Position numbers and translations under genes: made by a program
NCBI GenBank assembly: GCA_045604965.1
Contig: JAZUPB010000041.1
Location: 62,001 to 126,000, forward strand
DNA from: JAISGQ01 sp045604965
GTDB lineage: Bacteria > Bacillota > Clostridia > Oscillospirales > Acutalibacteraceae
Reading direction: 5' to 3'
Length of the DNA stretch: 64,000 bases
The notes under the pieces: model-generated
The model's database searches: none
The model's input: the letters and a program-made list of their open reading frames with translations, nothing else
What the model was told of the DNA's origin: nothing
In this document: one piece after another, positions 1 through 7,803 of the stretch
How the letters are laid out: every line of letters starts with the position of its first letter
How positions within the stretch are numbered: position 1 is the first letter of the stretch

Positions 1-1197
1 CTGAACATCCCCTGTTGTTTTTCCTAAAAGCCTCGCCATTTCACCGGGATGCGGTGTGATAATCAAATCACACTTTGCCTTTTTGAGCATTTCTTTATTT
101 TCAGAAAGGCAGTTCAGTGCATCTGCATCAATAATCAACGGACATTCTGCATTCTCCAGCAAAAGTTCAAGAATCTTCTTTGTTCTTTCACTTATCCCCA
201 TACCGCATCCTATGAGACAAGCATCTGCTTTTTTTAGTTCATCTACTATCGCCAAGCAATCATTTTCGTTCAAATACTGCGGTTTGGACTGCACTCCATA
301 ATACGTGCAGTCCGGCATATTTGACGCAACAGGTATAATACTCTTTTCGGGAATCACACATTTAATCAGTCCCACTCCCGAATGTATCGCAGCACTTATT
401 GAAAAAACAGCAGCTCCGGGCATCATCTCGCTGCCGCATATTGCAAGAAGCCTGCCGTAATCACCCTTATGTGTATTATTTTTTCTAGGAGGAAAACAAA
501 GTCGTGCACTCTGAAAATCAGGAATATCCAACACGCCGTCATTTATAGGAATTTTGGAGGTATCGATACCTATATCTGCTACATATACCTTTCCACAGTG
601 TTCAAGCGCTGGATAAACCACATGACAAGGCTTTTTGGTTGTGAAGGTAACGGTTGAATGTGCGTTGATAGATCCCTTTGCTGCAGTTCCATCATCCGCG
701 CAAATTCCGCTGGGAATGTCAACAGCTATAACTTTAGCTTTTGATGCATTTACACATGCAAATATTTCAGTCAGCTCCGAGTCCAGTTCTCCCCTGAAAC
801 CTGTCCCGAATACTGCGTCAATAATAATATCTGCAATACTCAGAGTTCTGAAGAATTCATCTCTATCCTCTTCAACATTGTATAAAATGCATTTTACTCC
901 GGCTCTTTCCGCCCTTCCAAATAAATCAATTGAATCCGGTACATTAGGGTATCCGTGAGTGAGCAAAATCCTGACTTTTGCACCGTTTTTTGCTAATAAT
1001 CTTGCTGCAGCAAAGCCGTCTCCGCCATTATGACCTCGTCCGCAAAGAACCGCCACGCTTTTTCTGTTGGCATCAAAGTGCTCGGTGGCAAACTTTGCAA
1101 CAGCAGTGCCAGCTCTCGTCATAAGTTCAATGTGTTCCGTTCCGTTTTGAACACATATTTCCTCAATTTCCTTTGTTTTTTTACTGTCAAGAATCAT
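1..1197 (-). CDS. nnr: Bifunctional NAD(P)H-hydrate epimerase / ADP-dependent dehydratase, 3' end outside window
   Basis: Repairs hydrated NAD(P)H: an N-terminal YjeF-type epimerase interconverts the R and S forms, and a C-terminal ribokinase-like domain dehydrates the S form using ADP. I translated the open frame by hand: 399 codons are visible and the frame leaves the window still open. The epimerase domain shows the GRGHNGGDGFAAARLL nucleotide loop (about residues 53-68) and a VDIPSG motif; the dehydratase domain starts near residue 225 with HKGDYGR, and has a GMG and an ADALN-type motif near the edge. The ATG at 1195-1197 has AAGAGGTGG about seven bases upstream. Full-length proteins are about 500 residues, so roughly a fifth is missing. 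Housekeeping function; confident in the family. Confidence 0.92.
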   Translation of the reverse strand, partial: MILDSKKTKEIEEICVQNGTEHIELMTRAGTAVAKFATEHFDANRKSVAVLCGRGHNGGDGFAAARLLAKNGAKVRILLTHGYPNVPDSIDLFGRAERAGVKCILYNVEEDRDEFFRTLSIADIIIDAVFGTGFRGELDSELTEIFACVNASKAKVIAVDIPSGICADDGTAAKGSINAHSTVTFTTKKPCHVVYPALEHCGKVYVADIGIDTSKIPINDGVLDIPDFQSARLCFPPRKNNTHKGDYGRLLAICGSEMMPGAAVFSISAAIHSGVGLIKCVIPEKSIIPVASNMPDCTYYGVQSKPQYLNENDCLAIVDELKKADACLIGCGMGISERTKKILELLLENAECPLIIDADALNCLSENKEMLKKAKCDLIITPHPGEMARLLGKTTGDVQ

Positions 1198-1255
1198 ATA
1201 TTCCACCTCTTACAAAACAAGCGCACAGAAAAAACTGTGCGCCTGAATCTGTTCA

Positions 1256-1810
1256 TTAAACGTTAGGAAATACTTCCTTGTGAATGCTTCTCTTAACATA
1301 AGGCTTCAGAGCCTTGCCTAGTCTTTCGCTTGACTTAATTACGAGAATAGTTCTTCCGATTATCGGATGACGGAAATCCATATACAGATCACCTTCTCCG
1401 GAATAGGTATCAGAATAAACAAGAGTTGTAGCATCGCTTCTCTTTGCAAACTTTGCAGGATCATAAATACCCATATCTTCTACAAGCTTGACATCGAGGT
1501 TTATCATTCTCTTTCTCTTGGACTTTGCAATTATCTTATCAACTGTCAGCTCACCGTTTACAAAAAGATATTCGTATTCGATAAAACTGTTTCTTATGAG
1601 ATAAATTGCAATTGCAATTCCACCAATGTACAGAAGGCTCAGATAGCTTCCTATTACAAGTACAACCTCAACACCGAAGAGATAAAGCAAAATATAAATT
1701 ATAAGCGTTGGAACAAGAAGCCCCAGTATAACATACAAAATAGCCTTGAGGTAATCTTTTCCTTCATACTTCTTTTTGATAATCTGTTCTAAAATTACAT
1801 CACTTATCAT
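1256..1810 (-). CDS. Small membrane protein of unknown function (possibly DUF6106 family)
   Basis: A 184-residue protein with two hydrophobic segments (about residues 22-46 and 50-71) followed by a soluble, lysine-rich tail that looks like a bacterial PH-like or beta-rich cytoplasmic domain. I recognise the general pattern as a clostridial family that may be DUF6106, but that label is from memory. It has a good RBS (AGGAGG before the ATG) and its own sigma-A promoter at 1840-1868, so it is probably monocistronic or leads into nnr 58 bp downstream. No catalytic motif is visible. Function unknown. Confidence 0.75.
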   Translation of the reverse strand: MISDVILEQIIKKKYEGKDYLKAILYVILGLLVPTLIIYILLYLFGVEVVLVIGSYLSLLYIGGIAIAIYLIRNSFIEYEYLFVNGELTVDKIIAKSKRKRMINLDVKLVEDMGIYDPAKFAKRSDATTLVYSDTYSGEGDLYMDFRHPIIGRTILVIKSSERLGKALKPYVKRSIHKEVFPNV

Positions 1811-1839
1811 TATTATCCTCCTTCTTATGCACTTAAATT

Positions 1840-1868
1840 ATTATAACACAATATATTTATAAAGACAA
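1840..1868 (-). promoter_or_regulatory. Sigma-A promoter for the 1256-1810 gene
   Basis: On the minus strand a TTGTCT -35 box (1863-1868) is separated by 17 bp from a perfect TATAAT -10 box (1840-1845), with a TG one base before the -10 (extended -10). Predicted from sequence only. Confidence 0.7.
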
Positions 1869-1900
1869 TCTCTGAATAAATATTTTCTCACAAAATATAT

Positions 1901-1935
1901 AAAAGGCTCACGATACAAGTATCGTGAGCCATATT
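1901..1935 (-). terminator. Intrinsic terminator after the lytic transglycosylase
   Basis: A perfect 10-bp stem (GGCTCACGAT with ATCGTGAGCC, 1905-1914 and 1921-1930), 6-base loop, followed on the minus strand by a TTTT tract. It lies directly after the stop codon of the transglycosylase gene. Confidence 0.85.
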
Positions 1936-2720
1936 TACTTCTTTTGTAATTTCCCTATCTCTTTTACAACTTTTCGGCTGTATGATGTATTTACCGTTCC
2001 TTTCTTCCATTTTTTTGAGGCAGCCCCTTCGCCCAGATTATAACACATAAGAACTTTATGTATATCAGTATGCTTTGCAGTGTACCGTGAAAGCATATAA
2101 ACTCCAGCTTTTGTATTCTGCTCAAAATTCAAAAAATTACTTACACCGAGCTTTTTCCTTAAAAAGCTATGATTGCATTTATTAATCTGCATGATGCCAT
2201 AATCATTTGTCTTGGATTTTATATTCGTCTTATATCCGCTTTCGACTTTCATAACAGCAAGCACCAGTTCAAATGATACGTTATATTTTTTACATATCTT
2301 TCTGACATAATCCTGTTGTTTTTTACTCAAGCCGATATCATAATACGAAGTGCTGTTTTCGGTATATTTCACCGAGTAAACAGACTTTATTTTGTATTTG
2401 TCAGCATTCTTTCCGTATAAGACCGTAAGTGTTTTGTTATTCGCAACTCCGTTTGACTGCAATGCAGCTCTTTTCTGAAAATCCGCAACCGCCTTTTTAG
2501 TCTGAGGACCGTATTTTCCATCTATATTGCCTTTGTAATATCCGAGCTTTGAAAGTGACTTCTGCATTCTTTCGACCCGTTCGCCTCTATCTCCATATTT
2601 CAAAGTCTTATGCACAGAAACAAAAACAGTGTGAACAGTTGCTTCTGTTTTTACCGGTAAAGAAACAAACAAGCCGGATACGGCAATAACCACAAATAAT
2701 ACACATAATATTTTTTTCAA
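1935..2720 (-). CDS. Secreted lytic transglycosylase with a peptidoglycan-binding domain
   Basis: A 261-residue exported cell-wall enzyme. Residues 1-27 form a signal peptide (KK, hydrophobic core, then a likely cleavage site after TEA). Residues 39-103 are a PG_binding_1 domain (GDRGERVERMQKSLSKLGYY and GPQTKKAV motifs). Residues 135-255 are an SLT/goose-lysozyme-type domain: the catalytic glutamate is E160 in MKVESGY, followed by YGIMQIN (174-180) and a CYNLGEG motif near 226-232. It should cleave glycan strands to 1,6-anhydro-muropeptides. The start codon is TTG at 2718-2720, chosen because a strong AAGGAGGT lies just upstream and there is no better ATG. A hairpin terminator follows the stop. 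Role in cell-wall turnover or sporulation cannot be separated from the sequence. Confidence 0.88.
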   Translation of the reverse strand: MKKILCVLFVVIAVSGLFVSLPVKTEATVHTVFVSVHKTLKYGDRGERVERMQKSLSKLGYYKGNIDGKYGPQTKKAVADFQKRAALQSNGVANNKTLTVLYGKNADKYKIKSVYSVKYTENSTSYYDIGLSKKQQDYVRKICKKYNVSFELVLAVMKVESGYKTNIKSKTNDYGIMQINKCNHSFLRKKLGVSNFLNFEQNTKAGVYMLSRYTAKHTDIHKVLMCYNLGEGAASKKWKKGTVNTSYSRKVVKEIGKLQKK

Positions 2721-2780
2721 TGTTATACCTCCTTGATTAATATATATTCATTTTTTCAAAAAATTATTCGCAATTAATTA

Positions 2781-2809
2781 TTGACAAAACCAAAACGCGT
2801 TGTTAAAAT
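2781..2809 (+). promoter_or_regulatory. Sigma-A promoter for the trpB T-box transcript
   Basis: A consensus TTGACA (2781-2786), a 17-bp spacer and TAAAAT (2804-2809) preceded by TG (2801-2802), an extended -10. Transcription should begin near 2816, about 300 bases before the coding start, which leaves room for the T-box leader. Confidence 0.85.
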
Positions 2810-2815
2810 CAAGGA

Positions 2816-3085
2816 AACAAAAGAAACCGATGACAGGGAGATCAAACCGAAAGCGCACTCACAGAGAGTTCGGGATGCTGTGAACCGAGCAGAAAGCGAG
2901 TCGGCAAATGGACCCTGGAGGGCTGCAGCAAACGTTTTAACAAGTAGCTGCAGACGCGTGCTCGCGTTACAGGGCTGGAATGTGATTGCATTCCGTGAGG
3001 TGGGCGTTTTTGACGTCAAGCAAGGTGGTACCGCAGGTTATTAACCTGTCCTTCGCAAAGATATTTTGCGGGGACAGGTTTTTTT
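2816..3085 (+). promoter_or_regulatory. Tryptophan-specific T-box riboswitch leader with terminator
   Basis: This leader RNA should sense uncharged tRNA-Trp. The T-box core AAGGTGGTACCGC is at 3022-3034. Stem I is closed by CAGGG (2834-2838) with CCCTG (2913-2917), and contains the conserved AGAGAG (2863-2868) and distal-loop sequences. The specifier codon next to the closing helix is TGG at 2909-2911 (context AAATGGA), which reads Trp. A terminator follows: AACCTGTCC (3043-3051) pairs with GGACAGGTT (3072-3080), then a T run to 3085. Uncharged tRNA would stabilise the antiterminator and allow read-through into the gene at 3116. The TGGT bulge ends in U, which would pair with A73 or wobble with G73 of the tRNA. 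Confidence 0.93.
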
Positions 3086-3115
3086 GTTTCCTTTCCCCGA
3101 AAGGAGAAATGTAAA

Positions 3116-4495
3116 ATGGCAAAAATACCCTACAAAATTTATTTGAGTGAAAACGAGATTCCAAAGGCCTGGTACAATATCCGCGCTGATATGAACAAAG
3201 ATCATTCTGCTCTCCTCAATCCTCAAACTCTTAAACCAATTACAGTAGATGAACTTTCAAAAATTTTCTGTCGTGAACTTGCCGCGCAGGAGCTGAATAC
3301 TACAGATCGATTCATAGAGATCCCCGAGGAAATTCGTGATTTTTACAAAATGTACCGTCCCTCTCCTCTTGTCCGTGCCTATTGTCTTGAAAAAGCACTT
3401 GGCACTCCCGCACATATATATTACAAATATGAAGGCGGAAACACCTCAGGAAGTCACAAACTTAATTCAGCGATTGCACAGGCTTATTATGCAAAAAAGC
3501 AGGGACTCAAATCTCTGACAACAGAAACAGGTGCAGGTCAGTGGGGCACTGCACTTTCTATGGCTTGCGGCTATCTTGACATAGACCTTCAGGTTTATAT
3601 GGTAAAGTGCTCTGCTATGCAAAAGCCATACAGAAAGGCAATCATTGAAACTTACGGCGGAAAAGTAATTCCATCCCCCTCTATGACAACCGAAGCAGGC
3701 CGTAAAATTCTCGCTGCAGATCCAAACTGCACCGGCAGTCTCGGTACAGCAATTTCCGAAGCAGTAGAAGTCGCTACGCAAAATGATTCCACTCGATATG
3801 TGCTTGGAAGTGTTCTCAATCTTGTTATGCTTCATCAGACAATTATCGGTCTTGAGGCAAAAACTGCAATGGACAAGTTTGACATTTATCCTGATATTGT
3901 TATCGGATGTGCTGGCGGCGGCTCAAATCTCGGCGGACTTATGGCTCCCTTTATGGCTGATAAAATAGCCGGAACACGTTCTCCTTATTTCATCGCTGTT
4001 GAGCCTGCTTCCTGTCCTTCCCTTACAAGAGGAAAGTTTGCCTATGATTTCTGTGATACCGGCAAGGTCACACCTCTTGCTAAAATGTACACTTTGGGTA
4101 GCGGATACATACCTGCCTCTAACCACGCAGGTGGTCTTCGCTATCACGGAATGAGCCCGATACTCTCTCAGCTCTACCACGATGGTCTGCTTGATGAAGC
4201 AAGAAGCGTTAAGCAAACAGAAGTCTTCTCCGCTGCAACACAGTTCGCTAAGGTCGAAGGAATCCTTCCTGCGCCCGAATCTTCTCACGCAATTAAGGTT
4301 GCAATTGACGAAGCACTTAAATGCAAAGAAACCGGAGAGGAAAAAACTATTCTTTTCGGTCTTACTGGCACAGGATATTTTGATCTTTCCGCATATATGG
4401 CATTTAATGAAGGCAATATGCAGGATTATGTTCCTACTGACGAAGAACTCGAAAAAGGCTTTTCCGGAATCCCTTCTATTCCCGGTATTCAGTGA
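3116..4495 (+). CDS. trpB: Tryptophan synthase beta chain-like protein (TrpB2 type)
   Basis: A PLP enzyme of 459 residues that should condense indole with serine to make tryptophan. Its length and N-terminal extension (about 75 residues before the RPSPL motif) fit the TrpB2 branch rather than the roughly 400-residue TrpB1. Visible motifs are GSHKLN with the PLP lysine K115, ETGAGQWG (E137 is the equivalent of the catalytic glutamate), and GGGSN (267-271) for PLP phosphate binding. No trpA or other trp gene is nearby, so it acts alone, perhaps on free or salvaged indole. The Trp T-box directly upstream supports a tryptophan-related role. The ATG has AAAGGAG eight bases upstream. The family is sure; the choice of TrpB2 over TrpB1 is inferred from length and motif context. 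Confidence 0.9.
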   Translation: MAKIPYKIYLSENEIPKAWYNIRADMNKDHSALLNPQTLKPITVDELSKIFCRELAAQELNTTDRFIEIPEEIRDFYKMYRPSPLVRAYCLEKALGTPAHIYYKYEGGNTSGSHKLNSAIAQAYYAKKQGLKSLTTETGAGQWGTALSMACGYLDIDLQVYMVKCSAMQKPYRKAIIETYGGKVIPSPSMTTEAGRKILAADPNCTGSLGTAISEAVEVATQNDSTRYVLGSVLNLVMLHQTIIGLEAKTAMDKFDIYPDIVIGCAGGGSNLGGLMAPFMADKIAGTRSPYFIAVEPASCPSLTRGKFAYDFCDTGKVTPLAKMYTLGSGYIPASNHAGGLRYHGMSPILSQLYHDGLLDEARSVKQTEVFSAATQFAKVEGILPAPESSHAIKVAIDEALKCKETGEEKTILFGLTGTGYFDLSAYMAFNEGNMQDYVPTDEELEKGFSGIPSIPGIQ

Positions 4496-4568
4496 TTTCC
4501 AATATTTATACAATGACATATGAATACGCCTTGTGTTAATATTCCTTTGCAAAAAGGAGGCGTTGAAT

Positions 4569-5546
4569 ATGCCGAAATTATTCAAAAAATTTTTATCATT
4601 ATTTTTGGTGTTCTGTATGCTTACGGGCTTAACTATGTTTATGCCGCTTAATGCCGAAGCAGCTGATTGGTCATCGTCGGCTGGAATTGTTTCTGTCTCA
4701 TCAGGAAATCTCAATGTGCGGTCAAGTGCATCATTATCATCACCTGTTTTGACTAAGATTCCTAAGGACAGTTATGTTACACTTATCTCAAAAACAGGCA
4801 ACTGGTGGAAGATTGAATACGCCGCAGGCAAATACGGTTATTGCAGTGCATCATATATCAAACAGAAAACAGACAGCAAACCTGTCTACGTGAACACCGC
4901 AGGAGGAAATCTAAACGTACGGAGCGGTCCCTCATCTGCTTATTCTGTAAAGGATAAGTTACAGAACAGCAAATGTGTTATTAAGCTTTACGACAATGGT
5001 AATTTTTCTTATGTGCTGTATAACGGAACCTCTGTCGGATATGTAAGCACCAGTTATCTTAAATCTCAATCAAATTCATCTGTAAAATTAAATGTTCCGA
5101 ATTATAAACAGACGGATTCTCGCTGGTCACAAGTCACTCTGGGTTCGTCCGGGAAAACAATAGGTGCTATAGGATGTACAACGACAGCCCTTTCGATGAC
5201 GGAAAGCTACAGAACAGGCTCGGTTATTCACCCTGATGCTATGTCCAAAAAGCTGAAATATTCTTCATCCGGTTCTCTTTACTGGCCCTCCAACTACACA
5301 TTTGTCACCGATTCAAACAGCTTTCTCTACACCATTCGAGATCTGCTCAGACAAGGCAAACCTGTTATCCTGGGATGTAAAAAAAGCAGCGGCTCTCAGC
5401 ATTGGGTAGTCGTAACCGGCTATAACGGAGGAACTGTAACTGCCTCAAATTTCACAATCAATGACCCCGGAAGCAAAACCAGAACCAACCTTTCCGATTT
5501 TCTCAGTGTTTATCCGAACTTTTACAAAATCGCCTATTACATATAG
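4569..5546 (+). CDS. Secreted protein with two SH3b domains and a C39-like cysteine peptidase domain
   Basis: A 325-residue exported protein. Residues 1-31 are a signal peptide ending in AEA. Two bacterial SH3 domains follow (about 40-98 and 107-165, each with a LNVRS motif), which usually bind peptidoglycan. Residues 175-322 form a peptidase C39-like (papain-like) domain with C203 in GCTTTALSM, H278 in QHWVVVTGY and N298-D299 in NDPGS as the likely Cys-His-Asn/Asp set. It could cut cell-wall peptides or secreted peptides; the substrate is unknown. The start was set at the ATG at 4569 because AAAAAGGAGG lies just before it and the signal peptide begins there; an in-frame upstream start at 4533 has no such site. 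It follows trpB with 73 bp between them and no clear terminator. Confidence 0.87.
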   Translation: MPKLFKKFLSLFLVFCMLTGLTMFMPLNAEAADWSSSAGIVSVSSGNLNVRSSASLSSPVLTKIPKDSYVTLISKTGNWWKIEYAAGKYGYCSASYIKQKTDSKPVYVNTAGGNLNVRSGPSSAYSVKDKLQNSKCVIKLYDNGNFSYVLYNGTSVGYVSTSYLKSQSNSSVKLNVPNYKQTDSRWSQVTLGSSGKTIGAIGCTTTALSMTESYRTGSVIHPDAMSKKLKYSSSGSLYWPSNYTFVTDSNSFLYTIRDLLRQGKPVILGCKKSSGSQHWVVVTGYNGGTVTASNFTINDPGSKTRTNLSDFLSVYPNFYKIAYYI

Positions 5547-5589
5547 ATGCGTATTTTCATAATTTATACTCCTAGTATGATAAAATGAC

Positions 5590-5626
5590 AAAAGTCGTAT
5601 TCGGTGCATTTCCGAATACGACTTTT
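5590..5626. terminator. Bidirectional intrinsic terminator
   Basis: A perfect 15-bp stem (5590-5604 with 5612-5626) with a 7-base loop. The stem starts with AAAA and ends with TTTT, so it can serve the convergent genes on both sides (C39-like peptidase on plus, MFS transporter on minus). Confidence 0.85.
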
Positions 5627-5649
5627 CAATTATAACAATTAAATATATA

Positions 5650-6732
5650 TTACCAGTATGTAAAAATGAATCCCGCTAACGGTGATAAAACAATCATAAT
5701 AATAGAAAAGCTGAAGGACTCAACAGAGGTAAGCGTAGCACGTTGTTCCGATGGGAACATATTTTGCAAAATTGCGTTTGTTCTCACCTGCAGTGCATCA
5801 TCTCCGACAGCAGAAAGAAATCCACCGAGTGCCATTATACAGTAAAGCGGCGAGTGCTCAGCAAGGAATCCAATCAGCCCAAGCGAGGCTGAAATCGTAA
5901 ACACCCATTTATAGTTGAGCTTTGGTAATTTCAGTATCATTTTTGAACCGACAATGCCGCCCAATTCCATAAACAGAAGCGCAATGCCAAGTCCCCATTG
6001 AGGGATTCCCTTTTCAGGCAGTTTTGCCTGCAGGAAAAACAACAGCAAAATATCAACTGCACCAACAAAAGAATTACAGAGCATTAATCCAAACGCCTTA
6101 CGTACTTCCTTGATAAAAGCAAAGCTTTCCTTGAGACAGGAAATCAACTTTCTTCCAATAGATATATTTGATTCTGCTGCATAAACCTCATTAAGAGAGA
6201 GTAGAACCGCAATCTGAATTCCACTCGTTATCAGATCTGTACTGTACGCAATACGATGTCCGATTGTAAGAGCAAAACCAGCACATAATGTTGATATACC
6301 GCTGCAAAGACGGTAAATGATAAGCTGATTGGATTCGTAGCGTTCAAACTTGCTTTCTTGTCCTTCAAGCTTAAGTGAGTCATATGCCAGTGCATCGCCT
6401 GAGCCTGACGAAAAATTAAAGCTTAGTGCCATAAATGCGATAGACATACAAACCATAAACAGGTTATTGGAAGCTATCATAATGATATTCCCTATCATTC
6501 GCATAATTGTACTGATGATAAGCATTTTCTTTCTGCCAAACACATCAGCAAGAACTCCCGAAGGTATTTCAAAAATAAGACTTGTAATGTGAAATACAGT
6601 TTCTGCAATTCCAATTTCAACAAGGGTAAATCCTCTTGCAGCTAAAATCGCAACCCAAGCACCGGTCAACGAAAGGTTTCCCAATACACTTGAGGCATAT
6701 AATCTAGATAATTGCTTTTTAATTTTTAACAT
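5650..6732 (-). CDS. MFS efflux transporter, probably drug resistance
   Basis: A 360-residue integral membrane protein of the major facilitator superfamily. The loop 2-3 signature GVLADVFGRKKML (about residues 59-71) is the clearest motif; hydrophobic segments follow throughout. At 360 residues it is shorter than the usual 390-410, ending inside what looks like the eleventh or twelfth segment (AGFIFTYW), so the C-terminus may be trimmed relative to relatives. The gene has its own promoter, a leader-peptide frame and a terminator hairpin ending at the start codon, an arrangement typical of ribosome-targeting antibiotic resistance genes, so a drug substrate (for example tetracycline or a phenicol) is inferred, not shown. 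AAGGAG lies 8 bases before the ATG, in the hairpin. Confidence 0.82.
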   Translation of the reverse strand: MLKIKKQLSRLYASSVLGNLSLTGAWVAILAARGFTLVEIGIAETVFHITSLIFEIPSGVLADVFGRKKMLIISTIMRMIGNIIMIASNNLFMVCMSIAFMALSFNFSSGSGDALAYDSLKLEGQESKFERYESNQLIIYRLCSGISTLCAGFALTIGHRIAYSTDLITSGIQIAVLLSLNEVYAAESNISIGRKLISCLKESFAFIKEVRKAFGLMLCNSFVGAVDILLLFFLQAKLPEKGIPQWGLGIALLFMELGGIVGSKMILKLPKLNYKWVFTISASLGLIGFLAEHSPLYCIMALGGFLSAVGDDALQVRTNAILQNMFPSEQRATLTSVESFSFSIIMIVLSPLAGFIFTYW

Positions 6733-6773
6733 AAAAAAATCTCCTTAAGCGAAATAATGATCGTTAAGGAGAT
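6733..6773 (-). promoter_or_regulatory. Attenuator hairpin overlapping the MFS ribosome binding site
   Basis: On the minus strand ATCTCCTTAA (6764-6773) pairs perfectly with TTAAGGAGAT (6739-6748), followed by seven T (6733-6739) that run straight into the ATG. The structure reads as an intrinsic terminator whose 3' arm also holds the Shine-Dalgarno sequence, so it can block both transcription and translation of the MFS gene. Confidence 0.75.
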
Positions 6774-6831
6774 AATGCGAATATTTATTTGATTTGCAAA
6801 TACATCTCAGAAAAATTAGATTTGAGCTGTT

Positions 6832-6927
6832 TTATGACAAATCCCCCCCTAAAAAGGGCGCACTATCCCCGTAAGAGGGAAAATAGTAACCTTTTTTAAG
6901 AAAAACATTTGTCATTTTCCAAGACAT
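6832..6927 (-). CDS. Putative 31-residue leader peptide controlling the MFS gene
   Basis: A short frame beginning MSWKMTNVFLKK, with an AAAGGA ribosome binding site 9 bases before its ATG (6925-6927), ending at TAA (6832-6834), 99 bp upstream of the MFS start. It lies between the promoter at 6967-6995 and the attenuator hairpin. Codons 5-7 (ATGACAAAT, 6907-6915) are complementary to ATTTGTCAT at the end of the frame (6834-6842), and smaller CCC/GGG hairpins sit between, so ribosome position on this frame could change the fold. Regulatory role is inferred from layout. Confidence 0.6.
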   Translation of the reverse strand: MSWKMTNVFLKKGYYFPSYGDSAPFLGGDLS

Positions 6928-6966
6928 AATACTGATTCCTTTCCGGATATTTGCATCAACAGAACA

Positions 6967-6995
6967 AATATATCACACTGCATTTAAGATGTCAA
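6967..6995 (-). promoter_or_regulatory. Sigma-A promoter for the leader peptide and MFS gene
   Basis: TTGACA (6990-6995), 17-bp spacer, TATATT (6967-6972) with TG one base before the -10. Transcription should begin about 6960, giving a leader of some 230 bases. Confidence 0.8.
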
Positions 6996-7032
6996 AACGA
7001 AATATTGCATACAAATTTGTGAAATTGTTTTT

Positions 7033-7791
7033 TTATATATTAATCTCATACAAATATGCATTTCCAATTTTGCCAACTCGCTCAAGCACTCCTATATCGC
7101 TCAGCAGATGTGCTGCCTGCCCTGCCGAGAAATAGCTTATTCCGGCAGCGCTTGAAAAATCTTTTACAGTAAATTTTTCCGGCAGATTTTTGGGTATAAA
7201 AATCCTATAATCGTACAACGATCTGATATAGATCTCATCGTGAAGCTTTGTCGGCAATCTGTCACTTTTAAAATATCCTTTTGGGCTGCGCTGCCTCTTT
7301 TTCCCATATTTGGGCACTTCACCGCCATAAAGCCTGATCTCTTCCGCATCGATCATCATAAGGCAAACAGAAAGATTTTCATTTGTGAGGTACTCTTTTA
7401 TACCCCAAAGTTCATCAAATATGCTGTATATATCGCCGTGCTTGGGCGACTTTCTCTTTGATGTGATTTCTCCTGTTTTTTCATCAATACATACAACTGA
7501 TTTATTTACTATTATTGGATGCACAACAGTAACAGGAGACACTGCAAGAAATTGAGAAAGCTTTCTTTTCATTTTCGAAAATGCTCTCGTCTGGATTTCT
7601 ATTATTCCGTCCTCTCCTACAATATCAGCCACAAAATCACCGATTTTAATTTCCTGGCAATCCTGATGAGGTTCGAAATACAGTTTAATTGCTGCGTGAA
7701 GTGATTTCTCACTCAATGTTCCTATTGAGACTCTCTCTCGTACGCTCTCTGCCGTTACTTTGCAAGCCCATTCAAAACGTTCTGTGTTCAA
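7033..7791 (-). CDS. Protein of unknown function with a possible PD-(D/E)XK nuclease-like core and C-terminal winged helix
   Basis: A 252-residue soluble protein that I do not recognise by name. The N-terminal third has the pattern KIGDFVADIV-GEDG-IIEIQTRAF (about residues 46-75), which fits the D...E-x-Q/K core of restriction-endonuclease-like folds, with EIQT in place of the usual E-x-K. The last 45 residues (FTVKDFSSAAGISYFSAGQ onwards) look like a winged helix-turn-helix. Residues 100-200 are charged and rich in lysine. The start is TTG (7789-7791) with AGGAGAG 7 bases upstream. It follows the GH3 glycosidase by 12 bp and is likely cotranscribed with it. A DNA- or RNA-acting role is a guess from fold pattern only. 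Confidence 0.7.
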   Translation of the reverse strand: MNTERFEWACKVTAESVRERVSIGTLSEKSLHAAIKLYFEPHQDCQEIKIGDFVADIVGEDGIIEIQTRAFSKMKRKLSQFLAVSPVTVVHPIIVNKSVVCIDEKTGEITSKRKSPKHGDIYSIFDELWGIKEYLTNENLSVCLMMIDAEEIRLYGGEVPKYGKKRQRSPKGYFKSDRLPTKLHDEIYIRSLYDYRIFIPKNLPEKFTVKDFSSAAGISYFSAGQAAHLLSDIGVLERVGKIGNAYLYEINI

Positions 7792-7803
7792 CTTAAATCT
7801 CTC

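Noticed and set aside
2781..3044. An 87-codon frame in the T-box leader
   Set aside because: The bases form the T-box core, stem I and antiterminator; the frame has no RBS and starts at the -35 box of the promoter.
3923..4714. A 263-codon open frame on the minus strand opposite trpB
   Set aside because: It is antisense to a well-supported coding region, has no RBS, and its translation is Cys/Ile/Ser-rich nonsense typical of shadows.
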